NCBI GenBank assembly: GCA_016858145.1
Contig: JAEHOE010000092.1
Coordinates: 124,001 to 188,000, forward strand
Origin: Edaphochlamys debaryana
Taxonomy: Eukaryota > Chlorophyta > Chlorophyceae > Chlamydomonadales
DNA length: 64,000 nt
Direction: 5' to 3'
The position numbers and the translations under genes are program-made. Under the pieces are notes generated by a model. That model was not told where the DNA came from, made no database searches, and saw nothing but the letters and a program-made list of their open reading frames with translations. Shown piece after piece: positions 16,241 to 29,100 of this stretch (position 1 is its first letter; every line of letters starts with the position of its first letter).

Positions 16241-19109
16241 CCTCGGGCCCAACGTTGCCGGTGGCCGCAGAGGAAGGGCACAGTCGACTGCAGTGCGTGG
16301 GCATGGCGGCGGCGGCCAGCCACCGCCGCCGCCACGTACGGCCGTCGGCGGGTTCCCGCCCGTACGCCCACCACTCTCACAGCGATGGGGCAAATAAAGC
16401 CAGTACGGCTTCGCCCGCACACATAGCCACCACGGAATGAACTTGCAGCCGCGACAGCTGACGGATTCAGCAGCAATCAAGCTCGCTCGGGGCCGCCCCG
16501 CACACCATGGAAGGGACCGGCGTGGCTCCTTCGTCAAAACCCGCCTCCTCCATGGCTGGATGGGCTCCGTGGTCTTTCCACACTTTCGCCATGTGGATCA
16601 ATGGGGCCCAATGGTCTTTGCAACCGTTCATACGGTAATCCCCGCCTTCGCTGCCCGGCCCTTCCCGCACACAAGGGCGGTGGCGGCGGCGGCGGCGACG
16701 GCGGCAGTGGCAGTGGCGGAGGCGGCCGCGGCGGCGGCGGCGGCAAGTCCTGCTAGAACCCCATGAGCACAACAGCGGCACCTGGTCGGCTCGCGTTGGC
16801 AGCGCCGGCGCTCTCGCGCATCGCCGGCGCAGCACTCGACCTGCTGCCAAGCACAGGCGGCCGCCGGCGCCCGCGGCGCCGCTGACGGAGGCGGCAGCAG
16901 CGGCGGCGAGGCGAGCGAGGTGGTGGTTGGGGGCAGGGTTGAGGCAGGGATTACTGAGAAGGACGGACACGGCGGGGAGAAAAAGGGGGCCATCAGGAGG
17001 CATGCGGCGGCAGTGCCAAAGCTGGGAGGCTGGCGGCCTGTGCCGCCCGTTGCGGCCGCCGGCAGGGCCGGAGGCGCAGCATGTGCCGACCGCCGACGGC
17101 GGCAGCGACAGAAGCGAACTGCAGTTGCGGCAGGGCCGGGACGGATGCGATGACCCTGACCCCTTCCCATCTAGGCCCCTGACGACCCGGGCCCAGCGCA
17201 CAGGCGCCGTTGATTGCGGGCTAGGAACCCGTCCACCAGCACGGCGGCGGCGGCGCGACCAGCAGGCGGCGGGTAGCGGGGTGCCCGAACCGGAGCGCAG
17301 GGCCGCTGCTGGCCGCATCTGTCTTTCGAACGACGGTGCTCGCAGGTGCGCTGCCTCTCGCTTGCGGCACGGGGGGTCGCATCTCGCTCGTGTACCGTTG
17401 GCGTGGCATGCCTTGCCTGCCTCCCTCTGACCCCGCCGTTCCGTACTCCACCCCAGCAGCCGCAAACGCCCCAGCCACCGCGCGCCGACGGCGGATTAGT
17501 CATGCGGGGCCGCCATCCACTATTCCGGCTCGCCACCCCGGCGCGGGCTGACTACGTACGCTGACCCCGGAGCGTCCTGGCTCCGCCGCCCCCGCCTCCA
17601 CCTCCACCTACCGCCTCCACCGCAGCCGCCGCGATCGAGGGTGCGTCGTGGCGGCGGGTGCTGGTGAGTGGTGACGCCGCCGCGGGCCGCTCCGCGGCGA
17701 CCGGCCGGTAGCGGTGGACGGAGGTGCGGGCGAGGCGGCCCCTCGCTCAATCTATCTGCCGCCCAGGCAGCGACTGGTCAAGGAGCTGTATGTGTGGTGC
17801 GGGCCGTGACGGAGGAGCCACCGCCACCGGCGCCGCCACGGCACGGACGGCGGGGCCACGTAGGCCGTCCGCCGCGCCACACGACGGACCCTGCGTATTG
17901 CTCGGCAGCCCGGTGGCGCCCGGACCGAATCCCTGACCGCCGGGCCGTGCACTGCATGCTCGGCGGGCTGGCGGCCTGGTGGATCCGTCCCTCCTGACGG
18001 AGCTCGTGCCCACCCTGTTGCCGGTGGCCGCCATGGATGGTGCCATGGTGCCCTCGGCCTCGGGCAGCGCATTGCAAGCGCCGCATAATCAAGGTCTGCT
18101 CCTCCATCCCTGCGTCGGCGCAGGGGCGTTAGCCGGCGTGGGCGCAGGTGTGGCGACTGCCAGTAGAGTTGCGGGGTGCGCCACGTGCGGGCCTTCGGGC
18201 TGCCTGGGGTACGTACGTAGGTTGGGACGAGCTCCGGCTCCAAGAGGCCCTGCGTCAGCATCGATCTCCGGCGGCGGGCCCCACCGAGCCGACCCTTCGG
18301 TAGGCACTGCTTCCGCTGCCTCCATCCCCTGCCTCCGCATTTTGGTTGGACGGACGCCCCTGCCTCACACTACCCCGAGGACCCCCTCCCCACTGGAATC
18401 CTTTCTCAAGGTGCGACGGTTCGACCTCCATCCAGCGCAGTGCTCGTATCTTCCGTCAGGACCTTCTGGCTGCAGTCAGAAACCCCCTTCTGGGATGCCC
18501 AGATTCTTCTTTCTGGGTAGCGAGGAACGTTTGGGGCCAGCGGTCCAAATGTTCGTGCTTTCCGGCCCTGGAGCCAGAACACCCTCCCGCCGCGGCCAAA
18601 TCCAGCGGCCCAGACCAGCTGACCTGGCCACTGGCCAGCGGGGTGTTGGCAACACCCCGCTCCGTCCCGCCCCTCGGCAAGTTCCGCATCTCTATCTAGC
18701 AGAAGCACGGCGCGCCCGCCGCTAAAGGTTGGCGACTCATAAGTTTCGTGCCTTGACGCCCCCACCCCCATCAGCATGCTTTAGGTCTCCTCCTCGCTCA
18801 TAACTAGCTGCTCCGTTCTGGGGGAGGGGGGAGCGAGGGTGAGGGGGGGTGAGGGGGGGTTCGCCGCATGTGGCGGCACAACACGGTACCGTGCACCGGT
18901 GCACTGGTTCGACAACCGAAACTGCCCGATGTGAAACTGTTGCACCTAAGACCCGTGTCGTCCCGCTAAAGTAGAAGCGGGCCACGCATTTTAAGGAAGT
19001 TCTTCCCATTCAATCATCATGATCAAACCGGCAGCTGCGTGCCCGCGTGGGTGCGAATCAACCGCCGGCGCGGGCAATCGAGCGGGAATGAAGAACGGAG
19101 GCGGACGGG

Positions 19110-19116
19110 TATAAAT
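19110..19116 (+). promoter_or_regulatory. TATA box of HYR gene copy 1
   Basis: TATAAAT lies 74 nt before the ATG at 19184. The same box and flanks (GGGTATAAATGCCGCCGACG) are kept in copy 2 at 26030-26036, so the promoter was duplicated with the gene. Confidence 0.7.
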
Positions 19117-19183
19117 GCCGCCGACGTCTTGTCCTCTGGATACTTACCCACAGCACTGTCGGGTGCAACAGCAAACTGCCACT

Positions 19184-22100
19184 ATGGCACGCGTGTCCTC
19201 CACCTTTGTGGCGTCGCCGCTCGCATGCACCTCCTCGACTTTGCTTGTAGCCGCGCTTTGCCTGGAATTTGCGTCCAGCTCAGTGGTGCTGGCCAATAGC
19301 GCACGTGGCTTGCTACAAAGCTGCGCCGGCGAGTGTGCGTGCAAGACAGAGTCATCATGCACCAGCGGCGGAGTGCCCAAGACCAAATGTAAGACAGTCT
19401 AACTGGTTTACGCGCCATCATAGCTGCCTTACTAGACTCGCCTGTTCTCTGGGTGCGCTGTTGACGTCCGCCGAGTTCGGTCGTCCGGACGGATGTTTGC
19501 TTGATGGCTTACGACGACCTATTCCGGCTGTCCACTGCCCCAGGCTGCTGGCGCAGTGACGTGAGGAAGTGCTACACCGGCTCCCTTTACTCTCCAGACA
19601 GCCTCACGGGCGCTTGCAGTGAGAATTGCGTCGAATTAGTCGAACCCAAATTGCGAAGCGGCGGCGGCGCGCAAACTAAACGAGCTATTGCTGGCTGTTG
19701 CGCTGTGACCAGGAGAGCAAGTGCATACTCGTGTTCTTCTGGTTCCACCTTCCAGCCGTTACGGCCCCTCGCTCGCTCCTGCGCCACCCCCGCCCGCTCA
19801 TCAATAGCACCACGGCCCGCCCGCCCTTCTCCCACATTCCGGATGCAGAGGACAAGACCCCCCCAGCTGTCACCGTACCCGGTCCCATCACCGCCGAGGC
19901 AACCAGCTTCGAAGGTGGGCAGTTTCTTGAACACTGTGAACATTTGAACATACAGTCAGCCCCGCGTGCATGCGGCTGGCAGCACACCGTTTGATGATGT
20001 GCTCTTTATTTCTCATAACCTGTACCTGCTTGGTGACACATCTTCGCCGCCCCATGCCAACACAACGCAGGCGCGGAAGTTGCGTTCAGCGCCAGCGCAA
20101 GTGGTAGGTGATAGATCCGTGGATCCTGCGCCGGCTTCCAATCCAAATTCCGTGATGCCCGCTGACTGGCGTGTTTGCCCGCCGTGCAGATGATACCAGC
20201 GCGCACCTACTCGACGCACATGCTTTTTAACAAGCTTGACCACGGCACCCAAGACCACGTGCCGTCCTTGCTCTTGTGCCCCTGCCCGTAACAGACCTGG
20301 TCAGCGGCAGCCTGACTCCGACCTGCGTCCCTCCGTCCGGCTCAACGTTCGCTCTGGGCGAGACCACCGTCACCTGCAACGCGACTGACGCTGCCGGAAA
20401 CACGGGCAGCGCAAAGTTCAAGGTTTATGTTGGTGAGTTGTCACTTGAGCCAGCCATCCACAGCACATCGCCCCCCAGTGGGGCGGGACTTGCAAAAGGG
20501 GGGCCGGGGTTTGGACAGATCCATATACATCCAGCATACTCAATACTCGACTGTGTCTGCCCGCCGCTTCCCCGCCCCACACCCTGCCTCCGGCTCACAT
20601 CAGTGGACACGACACCCCCCTTCTTCACCTCGACCACCATTGCGCCCATCACCGGCCCCTCCACCTCCGCCGCCGGCGCAATCGTCAGCTTCGCACTCCC
20701 GGACGCAACCGACACCGTCGGCCCCGTCACGGTCACGTGCTGGCCCGCGCCCGACTCCCCCTTCCCCATGGGCGCTACCGTCGTGTCGTGCTCGGTCGTT
20801 GACGGCGCTGGCAACACCGGCATGGAGACCGCCAGCTTCACCGTGACCGTGACCTCCCCCTGCGACGGCAACCCCTGTGGCGCCTCGCCCAACGTCGGTG
20901 TTAAGGCCAGCGCCACCCGCTGCGCCTGCTCCTGCGAGCCAGGCTACGTTCCCGTCGCCCAGCTGGACGGTAGCACGTCGTGCCAGGTGCTTCCATGTGA
21001 GTACCGTAGATGACTGGTTAGCTAGATGGCTAGGCCGCCTGACCCGCGGGTCGCACGCACCGGCCTACTGGCTGGCACGCACCACACCGTGGGCGTCAGG
21101 TGTGGCTGGATAGAAGGCCCGCCGGCCTGATCTCCTCCGGAGGATAGGATCCTATCGCTTATGCGTGATTAGTCACCCGCTAGCTGCCGCATGCGTACGT
21201 AGCATGTGTCTGGTGTCCGCCGTCCCCCTCCCCGAACGAAACGCATTCAATGCCTCCAACCACCCTGACCTCCCGCGCCCCGCCGTACGTACGACTCATC
21301 AGCCGATTACGTGACCATTCGTACCAACACCGACATGTGGGACGCCGCCGTCGAGGACCACTGCGTCCAGGCCCTCTCGGCGGACGGCGACTGCGACGTC
21401 CAGGCGCAGCCCTGCAGCCCCACCCTGGCCACTCAGAAGTGGCAGTGGGTGTCCCAAGGTATGTGTGGGTCCTGTGTGTCGCATTCGGAGGCGCTTCTGC
21501 TAGGGGTGATAGGTAGGGGCGCATGCTGCTGTGCCCTCAACATCGGTATCGACTGATGAGCTGGGAGCGAGGACGCCCCGCCTGGCTTGCTAGCCCGGCT
21601 AGCTGCCCGCCCCGCCCCCGTCCGCCGCGCGCCGCCATCCGGCGCACGCGTCAGTTCTCTGCTGCTAAGTACATTACCCTCGCCGTTAACCTCGCTACCG
21701 TCGCCGCCGGCCTGTCGTGGTGCGCAGGTGATGGCTACGCCAACATCAAGCTCGGAGACCAATGCCTTAAAGTGGGCCCAACGCTGGTGGACATGGGTAC
21801 ACTGAAGTACAACCCCGCGCTCGTGCGCCCCTGCGACGGCTCCGACAGCCAGCTCTTCAAGGTGCGTGCGATCTGAGCCCTTCAAGGAATGGGTAGCTGG
21901 TCATGACCAGCTGATCAGCTGGATGGGGCGGGATGTGCCGGGCGGCATGAGCGCTGCGAGCAGAGGGCAGCTGGATGCCGTGCCTGCTGGAGCTGCTGGG
22001 ACGCGCTAGACGCGCCAAGCGCGGGCCTGACTTGTTACTTGACGGGTGCCGTAGTATGCAGTACGGCAACGTATGGCGAGCCGCCTGTCCTCAGCTGGTG

Positions 22101-22807
22101 CTCGGAGGCGGTTCCTACTGTAACCATCGCATCCTGTCCTGCGCTGCATGTCGATTCTCAATCCGCGTATGTAATCCGCGTGCCCATGCACTGAACCCTC
22201 ACCCGTTACACCCGTCCGTACGCTTGCTGTTCTGCAGAGCATCATCCCCCCCTGGGAACCGTACACGGTCAGGCCCGACACGTGAGTGTGTATTGACTCG
22301 TGCCACTAGATAGTGCCATGGCACTACGTGGCCATGCACCGAACACCAGCCGTGCATGGATGCGCATCGCGGTCGAAGTAGTTGAAGTGAAGGGGCGGAA
22401 ACAAGGGTGTGCACATGCACCCACGTGAGACATCTCTCAACGGAGAGCGCGTTATGTAATGGGGTGGATGTATAGGGGGTGATAGGGGTAATAAGCCTTG
22501 CTTGGCCCTGCTGCCGCTGCTGCTGCTTCACCCCATACATCCCACCCCATCCACCCCCCTTGCTGCATGCATCCCCACCTCACCACACCTCACCCCCCAC
22601 CCCCCTTGCTGCATGCATGCATGCAGATACGTGATCTTGTCCAAGCCTGGGGTACCTGGGGTTCCGGCTCAGTTGCCCTACGTCTGCCTGGACTCCCTCC
22701 TGGGCCTTCACCTGGTCGGTCAGCCCATCATCTTCTTCAATTGCAACGCAACGGGCCCGAACCGCTACAACCGGGCCCAGGAGATGACGGTGTTGTCGCA
22801 CGACTAA
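19184..22807 (+). CDS. Secreted HYR-HYR-EGF-like/R-type-lectin-like protein, copy 1
   Basis: Ten exons (19184-19388, 19544-19618, 19849-19914, 20071-20103, 20295-20432, 20604-20996, 21303-21458, 21728-21861, 22238-22281, 22627-22807) close in phase to 474 aa. Residues 1-37 are a signal peptide, followed by ARGLLQ and a Cys-rich segment. Exons 3-5 form one HYR (hyalin repeat) domain (DKTPPAVTVPGPIT, then DAAGNTGSAKFKV). Exon 6 holds a second (VDTTPPFF, then VVDGAGNTGMETASF) plus an EGF-like piece (CDGNPCGASP, then CACSCEPGY). Exons 7-10 hold three short Cys/Gln-Trp-like blocks (CVQALSADGDC with QKWQW; QCLKVGP with LVRPCDGSDSQLF; VCLDSL with FFNCNATG), which I read as a ricin-B-type beta-trefoil lectin fold. 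No toxin A-chain is present. I infer a matrix glycan-binding role. The first seven exon junctions are all phase 1. Confidence 0.85.
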
Positions 22808-23395
22808 TGTACCAAGCTAACCGATGCCTCAATATGAGGCAGGCTTATGAGGCTAGTTATCTACCTAGCCCGTATGTCTACCTAGCTCATCAGCACTGGG
22901 CTCAAAGTTGGCTGCCCTCGTGATCATGAGCAGCTCATGCTGAGCGGCTGGAGGCACTGACTCGGAGGCAGGCACGCACATGGCTGATGCTGATAGATGA
23001 CCGGATGCATGGGGTTCAGTTTGCTAGCTGACAGCCTTGCTATCTGATTTTTGCGTAGTCGAGGCTTCCAGGGACTAATCCCCCTTTATGGGCCGGATAA
23101 GTTGAGTGCATGGAAGGACTGAGGTGCTGCCGCCGGCCCAATGTTAACTTGACGCTTACAAGTCTAACAAGTCAATTCCATTCGTTTGAAGGGTTTTTTT
23201 ATCTTCCTCCCTGTGGCTTGGCTCTTGGATTTGTCCGGTTTCGGTACAAGTGGTAGGGCAGGGTAGGGTTTAAAAAACATCAAGTGGTAGGGTCGGGTGC
23301 GTGTCGGGCAATTATGTTGAGGAAGGGTTGTGAGCGGGCCAGCAGGGTAGGGTGTCGGGCAATCAGAAACGGGCAAAGTCTATATTTGAGTTGAT

Positions 23396-23400
23396 TGTAA
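23396..23400 (+). promoter_or_regulatory. Possible TGTAA poly(A) signal of HYR copy 1
   Basis: First clear TGTAA seen on the plus strand, about 590 nt past the stop at 22807. Confidence 0.35.
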
Positions 23401-24259
23401 GGCCCCAACCGCATGCAGTTGTGCTCGGGCTGCTTCCCCTCATGCTGTTCTGCTTCCTTGCTTGGGAGCATGGGAGGTCCTGCTCATATCATCAGCGGAG
23501 TGTCATGCATCTCGAGGTACAACAAGCAAGCGAGGGCTGCTTGAAACACCGGGTTGCATGGCCGGGCCACGCATCCAGACCCAGGGACGACTGAAACGCA
23601 CTGCCGGGAGCCGTCTACAAGGCCCAGCACATGAGCTCGGCCCCGCCCTGTTAGTTGCATGCATCCTCGATGCCCTTTTGCGGACGCACCGCTTACACCG
23701 CGCGCTAAGCGTTCCCCCATTGCAATCTGGCAAACAGACAGCTAGCTCCACCAAAGCAGGGGCAGGGACCGTGCGCCCGCTCTTCCGTCCAGACGTTCTC
23801 GGCAGCGCCCTAGCTAGGCCTCTAAACTGTAAGGCATTGGTATGGCCCCTCCATATCCTCGCTCACATTCAGGCACCGGGCCCTGTGGCCCTTGCGACAG
23901 ATGCGCGGACCAGCAGCCTAGCGCCCCTTATACGGACCCCGCCGCCGGGGTCCCACGTGGACCCACGCCGCTTGCCGACAAAGCCGTCCACCTGCCAGAT
24001 AGCGCAGTGCGCGCTGGGCCTCAGCATCGAGGCGACCGTCGGACACCTCAACACGGCGGTGACGACGCTGGCAGCAAAGACAACAGCTCTCAGAGCACTG
24101 CACCCCCGCTCGAAGGCTTCGCACACGAACGGCGAATGCACGGCAGAATGGGCCTCGACAATGCCGCACACGCTCAAGCTCTCACAAACAAAGCTGTTCA
24201 GGCGGCTTTGTCGGCCGTAGCCCCGCGGAACCAAGCCTGGTTGGCTGACAAGGCTCCTA

Positions 24260-24290
<31 letters not shown>

Positions 24291-24340
24291 TCCCCGGCTT
24301 TGCGCCTTCTCATCAGCTCGCGAGGCCGCTGCCCCCACCC

Positions 24341-25080
24341 TTAGAGCACTCCCCCTTGTGCCCCGACCGCCAGTGCGCCGTCTGGCAGCAGGTGCGGCAG
24401 CACTAAGACGTCCGCCCGCAACGCCCGCACTGCTGCAGCTTCAGCCCTGCCTCGCTGTCCCCCCCCAGGTTGGCGCAGGCAGGATCAGAGCTAGCAGAAG
24501 GCCGGCAGGCCCAGGCGGCGGCGGGCCTCGATCGGCCGGAGGCACCATCATCCCGACCACGTCGTACGCCATGTTCCCCTAGGTCCCCTCAACCGTGGAC
24601 CTCAACGGCCCCTCCCACCCCCCCTGCTCGCCCCCGCGGCTGCCCTCCTCGCTGCCCATCCACGCCTACCTGCACCTGTCCCACCAGCGCCTGCAGCGGC
24701 TCCACTAGCGCCGCTTAAGCGCCCCGGCCCCAAGCGCCTCAAGCGCCTCTGCCACGTAACGGAGCGCCTACCTCGGGCCGCCACGCGTGCACAGCGCCGG
24801 ACGCACAGAGCACCCGCACCTCCTCCGGGCGGCGGCCGGCCAAGCGCAGGGCCGCCAGACCTGCCGGCACGTTCAGCCAGGACGCGGCGGGCCCGCGGCG
24901 CTGCAGGAGACCCAGAGCCGCCCCCACCAGGTCAGCCTCCGCCAGCGCAGGCAGCTGCCAGCCCGACCCACCGCCGCCGCTGGATGCATGCGCCGCCGCC
25001 GCCACTGGCTCCGCCGCTAGCTGCTGCTGAATGCGCCGCCGCCGCTGGCTCCGCCGCTCCCACTGCTTGCGTCGGCGCCG
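24341..25080 (-). other. Possible unrecognised minus-strand gene fragment
   Basis: The minus strand has an open, Leu/Ala/Arg-rich frame ending at a good donor (CCCGAG then GTAGGC, about 24775). It includes LAEADLVGAALGLLQRRG and LAALRLAGRRPEEVRVLCAS. Farther down, another open stretch ends VLVLPHLLPDGALAVGAQGG with TAA at 24341-24343. This resembles coding sequence, but I could not join exons in phase, find a start or name a family. It may be a gene remnant. Confidence 0.25.
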
Positions 25081-26029
25081 CTGGCTGCAGCGGCTGAGCA
25101 GGGCCCACCGCCTTTGGGACCCCTGGAAGAGCCCAGGAGCCGATGGCTGGAGCGGGCCCTGCCAGCTGTGACGAAATTTCCTGGGCCCCCTTGACGCACG
25201 AAGTATACAGACCCCCGCCGAGACCCGCCCACCCACCCTGAACTTTGTGGGCCTGGGTCTTTGCAGTTTTCAGACGAGGCGTGGGGTACTTCTTTATCGT
25301 TCCAACCCACCCACCCCCCGCCCCCCCCTGCTGGGTACGCGAGGCTGCGCGCATAAAAATTGCGGGTTGGGGTGTAACAATTACAACAAGAGGATAGGCC
25401 ATTCACACCAGGGCCGCACGCGCCTAACCGTGCGCTGGTTCGACTGCTTATGACGTCGGGTATGTCTGCACTGGCTGGGTACGGCGCGGCGTCCTCTTGG
25501 GTTGGTCTGGCCTGGCCAGCTCAGCGGAGGCTCCGGCCCCTCAGCAGCGAAGCTAGCGAAGCACGGCCGCCCGCCGCCCATGGTGGGTGACTAATAAGTT
25601 GCGTGCCTTCAAGGCCCGTACATACGTTGGTGCCCCCACCCCCATACCATCAGCATGCTGAAGGCCTCCTCCTCGCTTGTAGCTAGCTGGTCCGTCGTGG
25701 GGTAATGGGGAAGGGGGGAGCAAGGGGAGGGCGGGAGGGGGGTTTCGCCGCACGTGACACCTTGCGGCACAGGCACGCACACGGTTCATTCGACTAGTTC
25801 GACAACCGAAACTGCCCGGTGTGAAACTGTTGCTACTGTTGCACCTAAGACCCGTGCCGTCCCGCCTTGGGACGCCTTGGGATAGAAACGCGTCAGGCAG
25901 TATCAGCAAGTTCTTTGCTGTTATGCACTATCAAACTGGCAGCTGCGTGCCCGCGGTGGGTGCGAATTAACCGTCGAGCGGGCAATCGAGCGGGAATAGC
26001 GGGAAGAACGGAGCGAGGCGGCGGACGGG

Positions 26030-26036
26030 TATAAAT
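26030..26036 (+). promoter_or_regulatory. TATA box of HYR gene copy 2
   Basis: TATAAAT lies 74 nt before the ATG at 26104, in a context matching copy 1. Confidence 0.7.
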
Positions 26037-26103
26037 GCCGCCGACGTCCTACCCTCTGACAACTTGCCCACAGCAGTGTCAGGTGCAACAGCAAACTGCC
26101 ACT

Positions 26104-29100
26104 ATGGCACGCATGTCCTCCACCTTTGTGGCGTCGTCGCCGCTCGCATGCACCTCCTCGACCGTGCTTGTAGCCGCGCTTTGCCTGGCATTCGCGTCCA
26201 GCGCAGTAGTTCTCGCCAGTAGCGCACGTGGCTTGCTACAAAGCCGCGCCGCTGAGTGTGCCTGCAAAAAAACAGAATCATCATGCACCAGCGGACTGCT
26301 CAAGACAAAGTGTAAGGCCGTCTCTTTGATGGCTTACGTATTGTATTGATATACTCGTTCATTCCGTGGGTGCGCTCTTGACGTCAGAGCTCGCTCGGCG
26401 GTCGTCAATCCGCCAGAGCATGTTTGATTTATGGCTTACGACGACTTATTCCGGCTGTCCACTGCCCCAGGCTGCTGGCGCAGTGACGTGAAGAAGTGCT
26501 ACACCGGCTCCCTCTACTCTCGGGACAAGCTCACGGGCGCTTGCAGTGAGAACTGTTGCATCGATTGCGAGCGACGACGCGGCGGGCATTCAAACGAGCG
26601 AACAAGCCAGCTTTGGCTGTTGCGCTGTCCATACAGTTAGCAAGTGACTTCTTCTAGTACATGTTGCGTTGTTCTCACTTGGGGCTGGCCCACCACGGAC
26701 GTAAACCACCTGATCGACGAAGCATGCACCACGCACCGTCGTCACACCCTCCCGCGCTCCGTCCCCCGCTACCCCCGCCCCCGCTCAACTTGCTAAATAG
26801 CACCACCTCCCGCCCTCCACAAACTGTTGCGCTTGCAGAGGACACCACCCCACCAGCTGTTACCGTGCCCAAGCCCATCACCGCCGAGGCAACCGGCTTC
26901 GAAGGTGAGCATTTGAACATACAGTCAACCCCCTGCATGCGCGCGTACATGTACATGTACATAAATGTATGTAGCGCTTTGCCAAACCGCTCAAGCATTG
27001 CATGCCCTGCTGTCCATCCGCGTGCATGCGGCTGGCAGCACACCGCTCAAGCGAGGTGCTCTTACTTATGACCTGTGAGCCATAGCACCCGCCTGCTCGG
27101 TGACACACCTGCGCTGCGCCGTCCCATGACACCGCAGGCGCCGAAGTTGCGTTCAGCGCCAGCGCAAGTGGTACGTACGTGCTGGATCCGGGGATAGATC
27201 CTGCAGGCCAACTTCCATGATGCCCGCTGACTGGCGTGTATGTCCGCCGTACACATCATACTCGACACACAAGCTCTTCAAACAAGCCGAACCCATACAT
27301 GAACTCGTACCGTCCTTGCTCTTGTGCCCCTGCCCGTAACAGACCTGGTCAGCGGCAGCCTGACTCCGACCTGCGTCCCTCCGTCCGGCTCAACGTTTTC
27401 TTTGGGCGAGACCACCGTCACCTGCACCGCTACTGACGCCGCCGGAAACACTGGCAGCGCAAAGTTCAAGGTTTCCGTTGGTGAGTTGCCTCTTGAGCCA
27501 CACGCACCGCCTGCCTGCTGGGGCGGGACAGGCATGAGGGGGGCCGGGGTTTAGCGTTTGGACGGACCGAACCATGTACAGCATGCGACGTAACACTCAA
27601 CAACTGTGTCTGCGTGCCCGCTGCGCTTTCCCCACACCTACCCTTCCGGCCCTCATCAGTGGACACCACTCCCCCCTTCTTCCCCTGGACCACCATTGCG
27701 CCCGTCACCGTCCCCTCCACCTCCGCCGCCGGCGCGGCCGTCTGCTATGCACTGCCGGCGGCGAGCGACACCGTCGGCCCCGTCACGGTCACGTGCTGGC
27801 CCGCCCCCGACTCCCCCTTCCCCATGGGCGCTACCGTCGTGTCGTGCTCGGTCGTTGACGGCGCTGGCAACACCGGCATGGAGACCGCCAGCTTTACCGT
27901 GACCGTGACCTCCCCCTGCGACGGCAACCCCTGTGGCGCCTCGCCCAACGTCGGTGTTTGGGCCAGCGCCACCCGCTGCGCCTGCGGTTGTAAGCCGGGC
28001 TACGTTCCCGTCGCCCAGCTGAACGGGAGTACGTCGTGCCAGGTGCTTCCATGTGAGTACCGTTGAAAGTAAGCTAGCTAGATAGGCGGGTCGCACGCAC
28101 CGGCCCACTGCTGAGTAGTGGCACGCACCGCCGAGCAGTCAGTGTCAGCAGATGTGGATGGCACACCGGCCTGACCTCCCATGGCTTGTGCGTGCTCCGT
28201 CACCCTGCTACTGCCTGCGTCCGTCCGTCCCACTCTTCGACTACTTCGACCGACACGCATTGCTTGATTGCCTGACGAGTTGAACCTTTCCTTCGTCCTG
28301 CCGCCCCGCCCCAGCCAACTACGTGACCATTCGTACCAAGCAACACCGACATGTGGGACCCCGCCGTCGAGGACCACTGCGTCCAGGCCCTCTCGGCGGA
28401 CGGCGACTGCGACGTCCAGGCGCAGCCCTGCAGCCCCACCCTGGCCACTCAGAAGTGGCAGTGGGTGTCCCAAGGTACGCATGCTTCTAGAAGTAGCGAC
28501 TTAGATCTATGACTCCACATAGGCGCTTCTTGCACCACTACTTGGATCGCTAGGAACAGCAAGTAGGGCGGGGTACTGCTTTATTTGCCCTTGTTGCCGG
28601 TATCGACTGATGAACCGGGCGGAGGCCCTGCCTGGCCGCCGCCGCCGCCACCCGTGCTACCCGTGCCACGCGCCCGATCTCTGCGTATTGATCCTCGACG
28701 GTACCCTCGCCGGCTTGCCGTGGGACATAGGCGATGGCTATGCCAACATCAAGCTCGGAAACCAGTGCCTTCACGTGGGACCCACGCTGGTGGTGGACGT
28801 TGCCAGCGGTAACAAGTACAACCCCGCGCTCGTGCGCCCCTGCGACGGCTCCGACAGCCAGCTCTTCAAGGTGCGTGCGATCTGAGCCCTTCAAGGAATG
28901 GGTAGCTGGTCAGCTGGATGGGGCTGGGTCGGTCGGCATGCATGAGCCCGGTACTTGCGATAGTTGTTGGGTGCCGTCGTACGTACGGCAACGTACGGCG
29001 AGCTTGCAAGCTCAATTGAGCCCCCTCGCTCCCTACCTGCTTGCATGCGCTGCATGCATGCCCTGAATTACCTGAATCTGCGTGCCCGCCCCTCATCCGT

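Larger units (their letters stand above)
15495..19183. other. Long GC-rich stretch without a recognisable gene
   Basis: This holds the CFIm25 5' flank on the left and the first HYR-gene promoter on the right (from about 18736). Open frames exist on both strands (for example 17979-18725 plus, and 16467-17465 minus), but none shows a family motif, a convincing exon pattern or a good start. A roughly 94-bp tandem duplication is visible at 16063-16240, and a GGC/GCC-rich run at about 16679-16747. Confidence 0.4.
22808..26103. other. Spacer between the two HYR genes
   Basis: Contains the 3' region of copy 1, then AT-richer DNA with short GTGTCGGGCAAT/GGTAGGG repeats (about 23220-23365), then GC-rich DNA, and from about 25587 the duplicated promoter of copy 2. 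A GCC trinucleotide run lies at about 24258-24286. A possible minus-strand gene fragment is listed separately. Confidence 0.45.

Noticed and set aside
17979..18725. 248-aa plus-strand frame upstream of HYR copy 1
   Set aside because: No family signature, no exon partners and low-complexity GC-rich composition.
21303..22807. Reading the ricin-like part as a toxin
   Set aside because: Only beta-trefoil lectin-like blocks are present, with no rRNA-glycosidase chain; such domains are common sugar binders.
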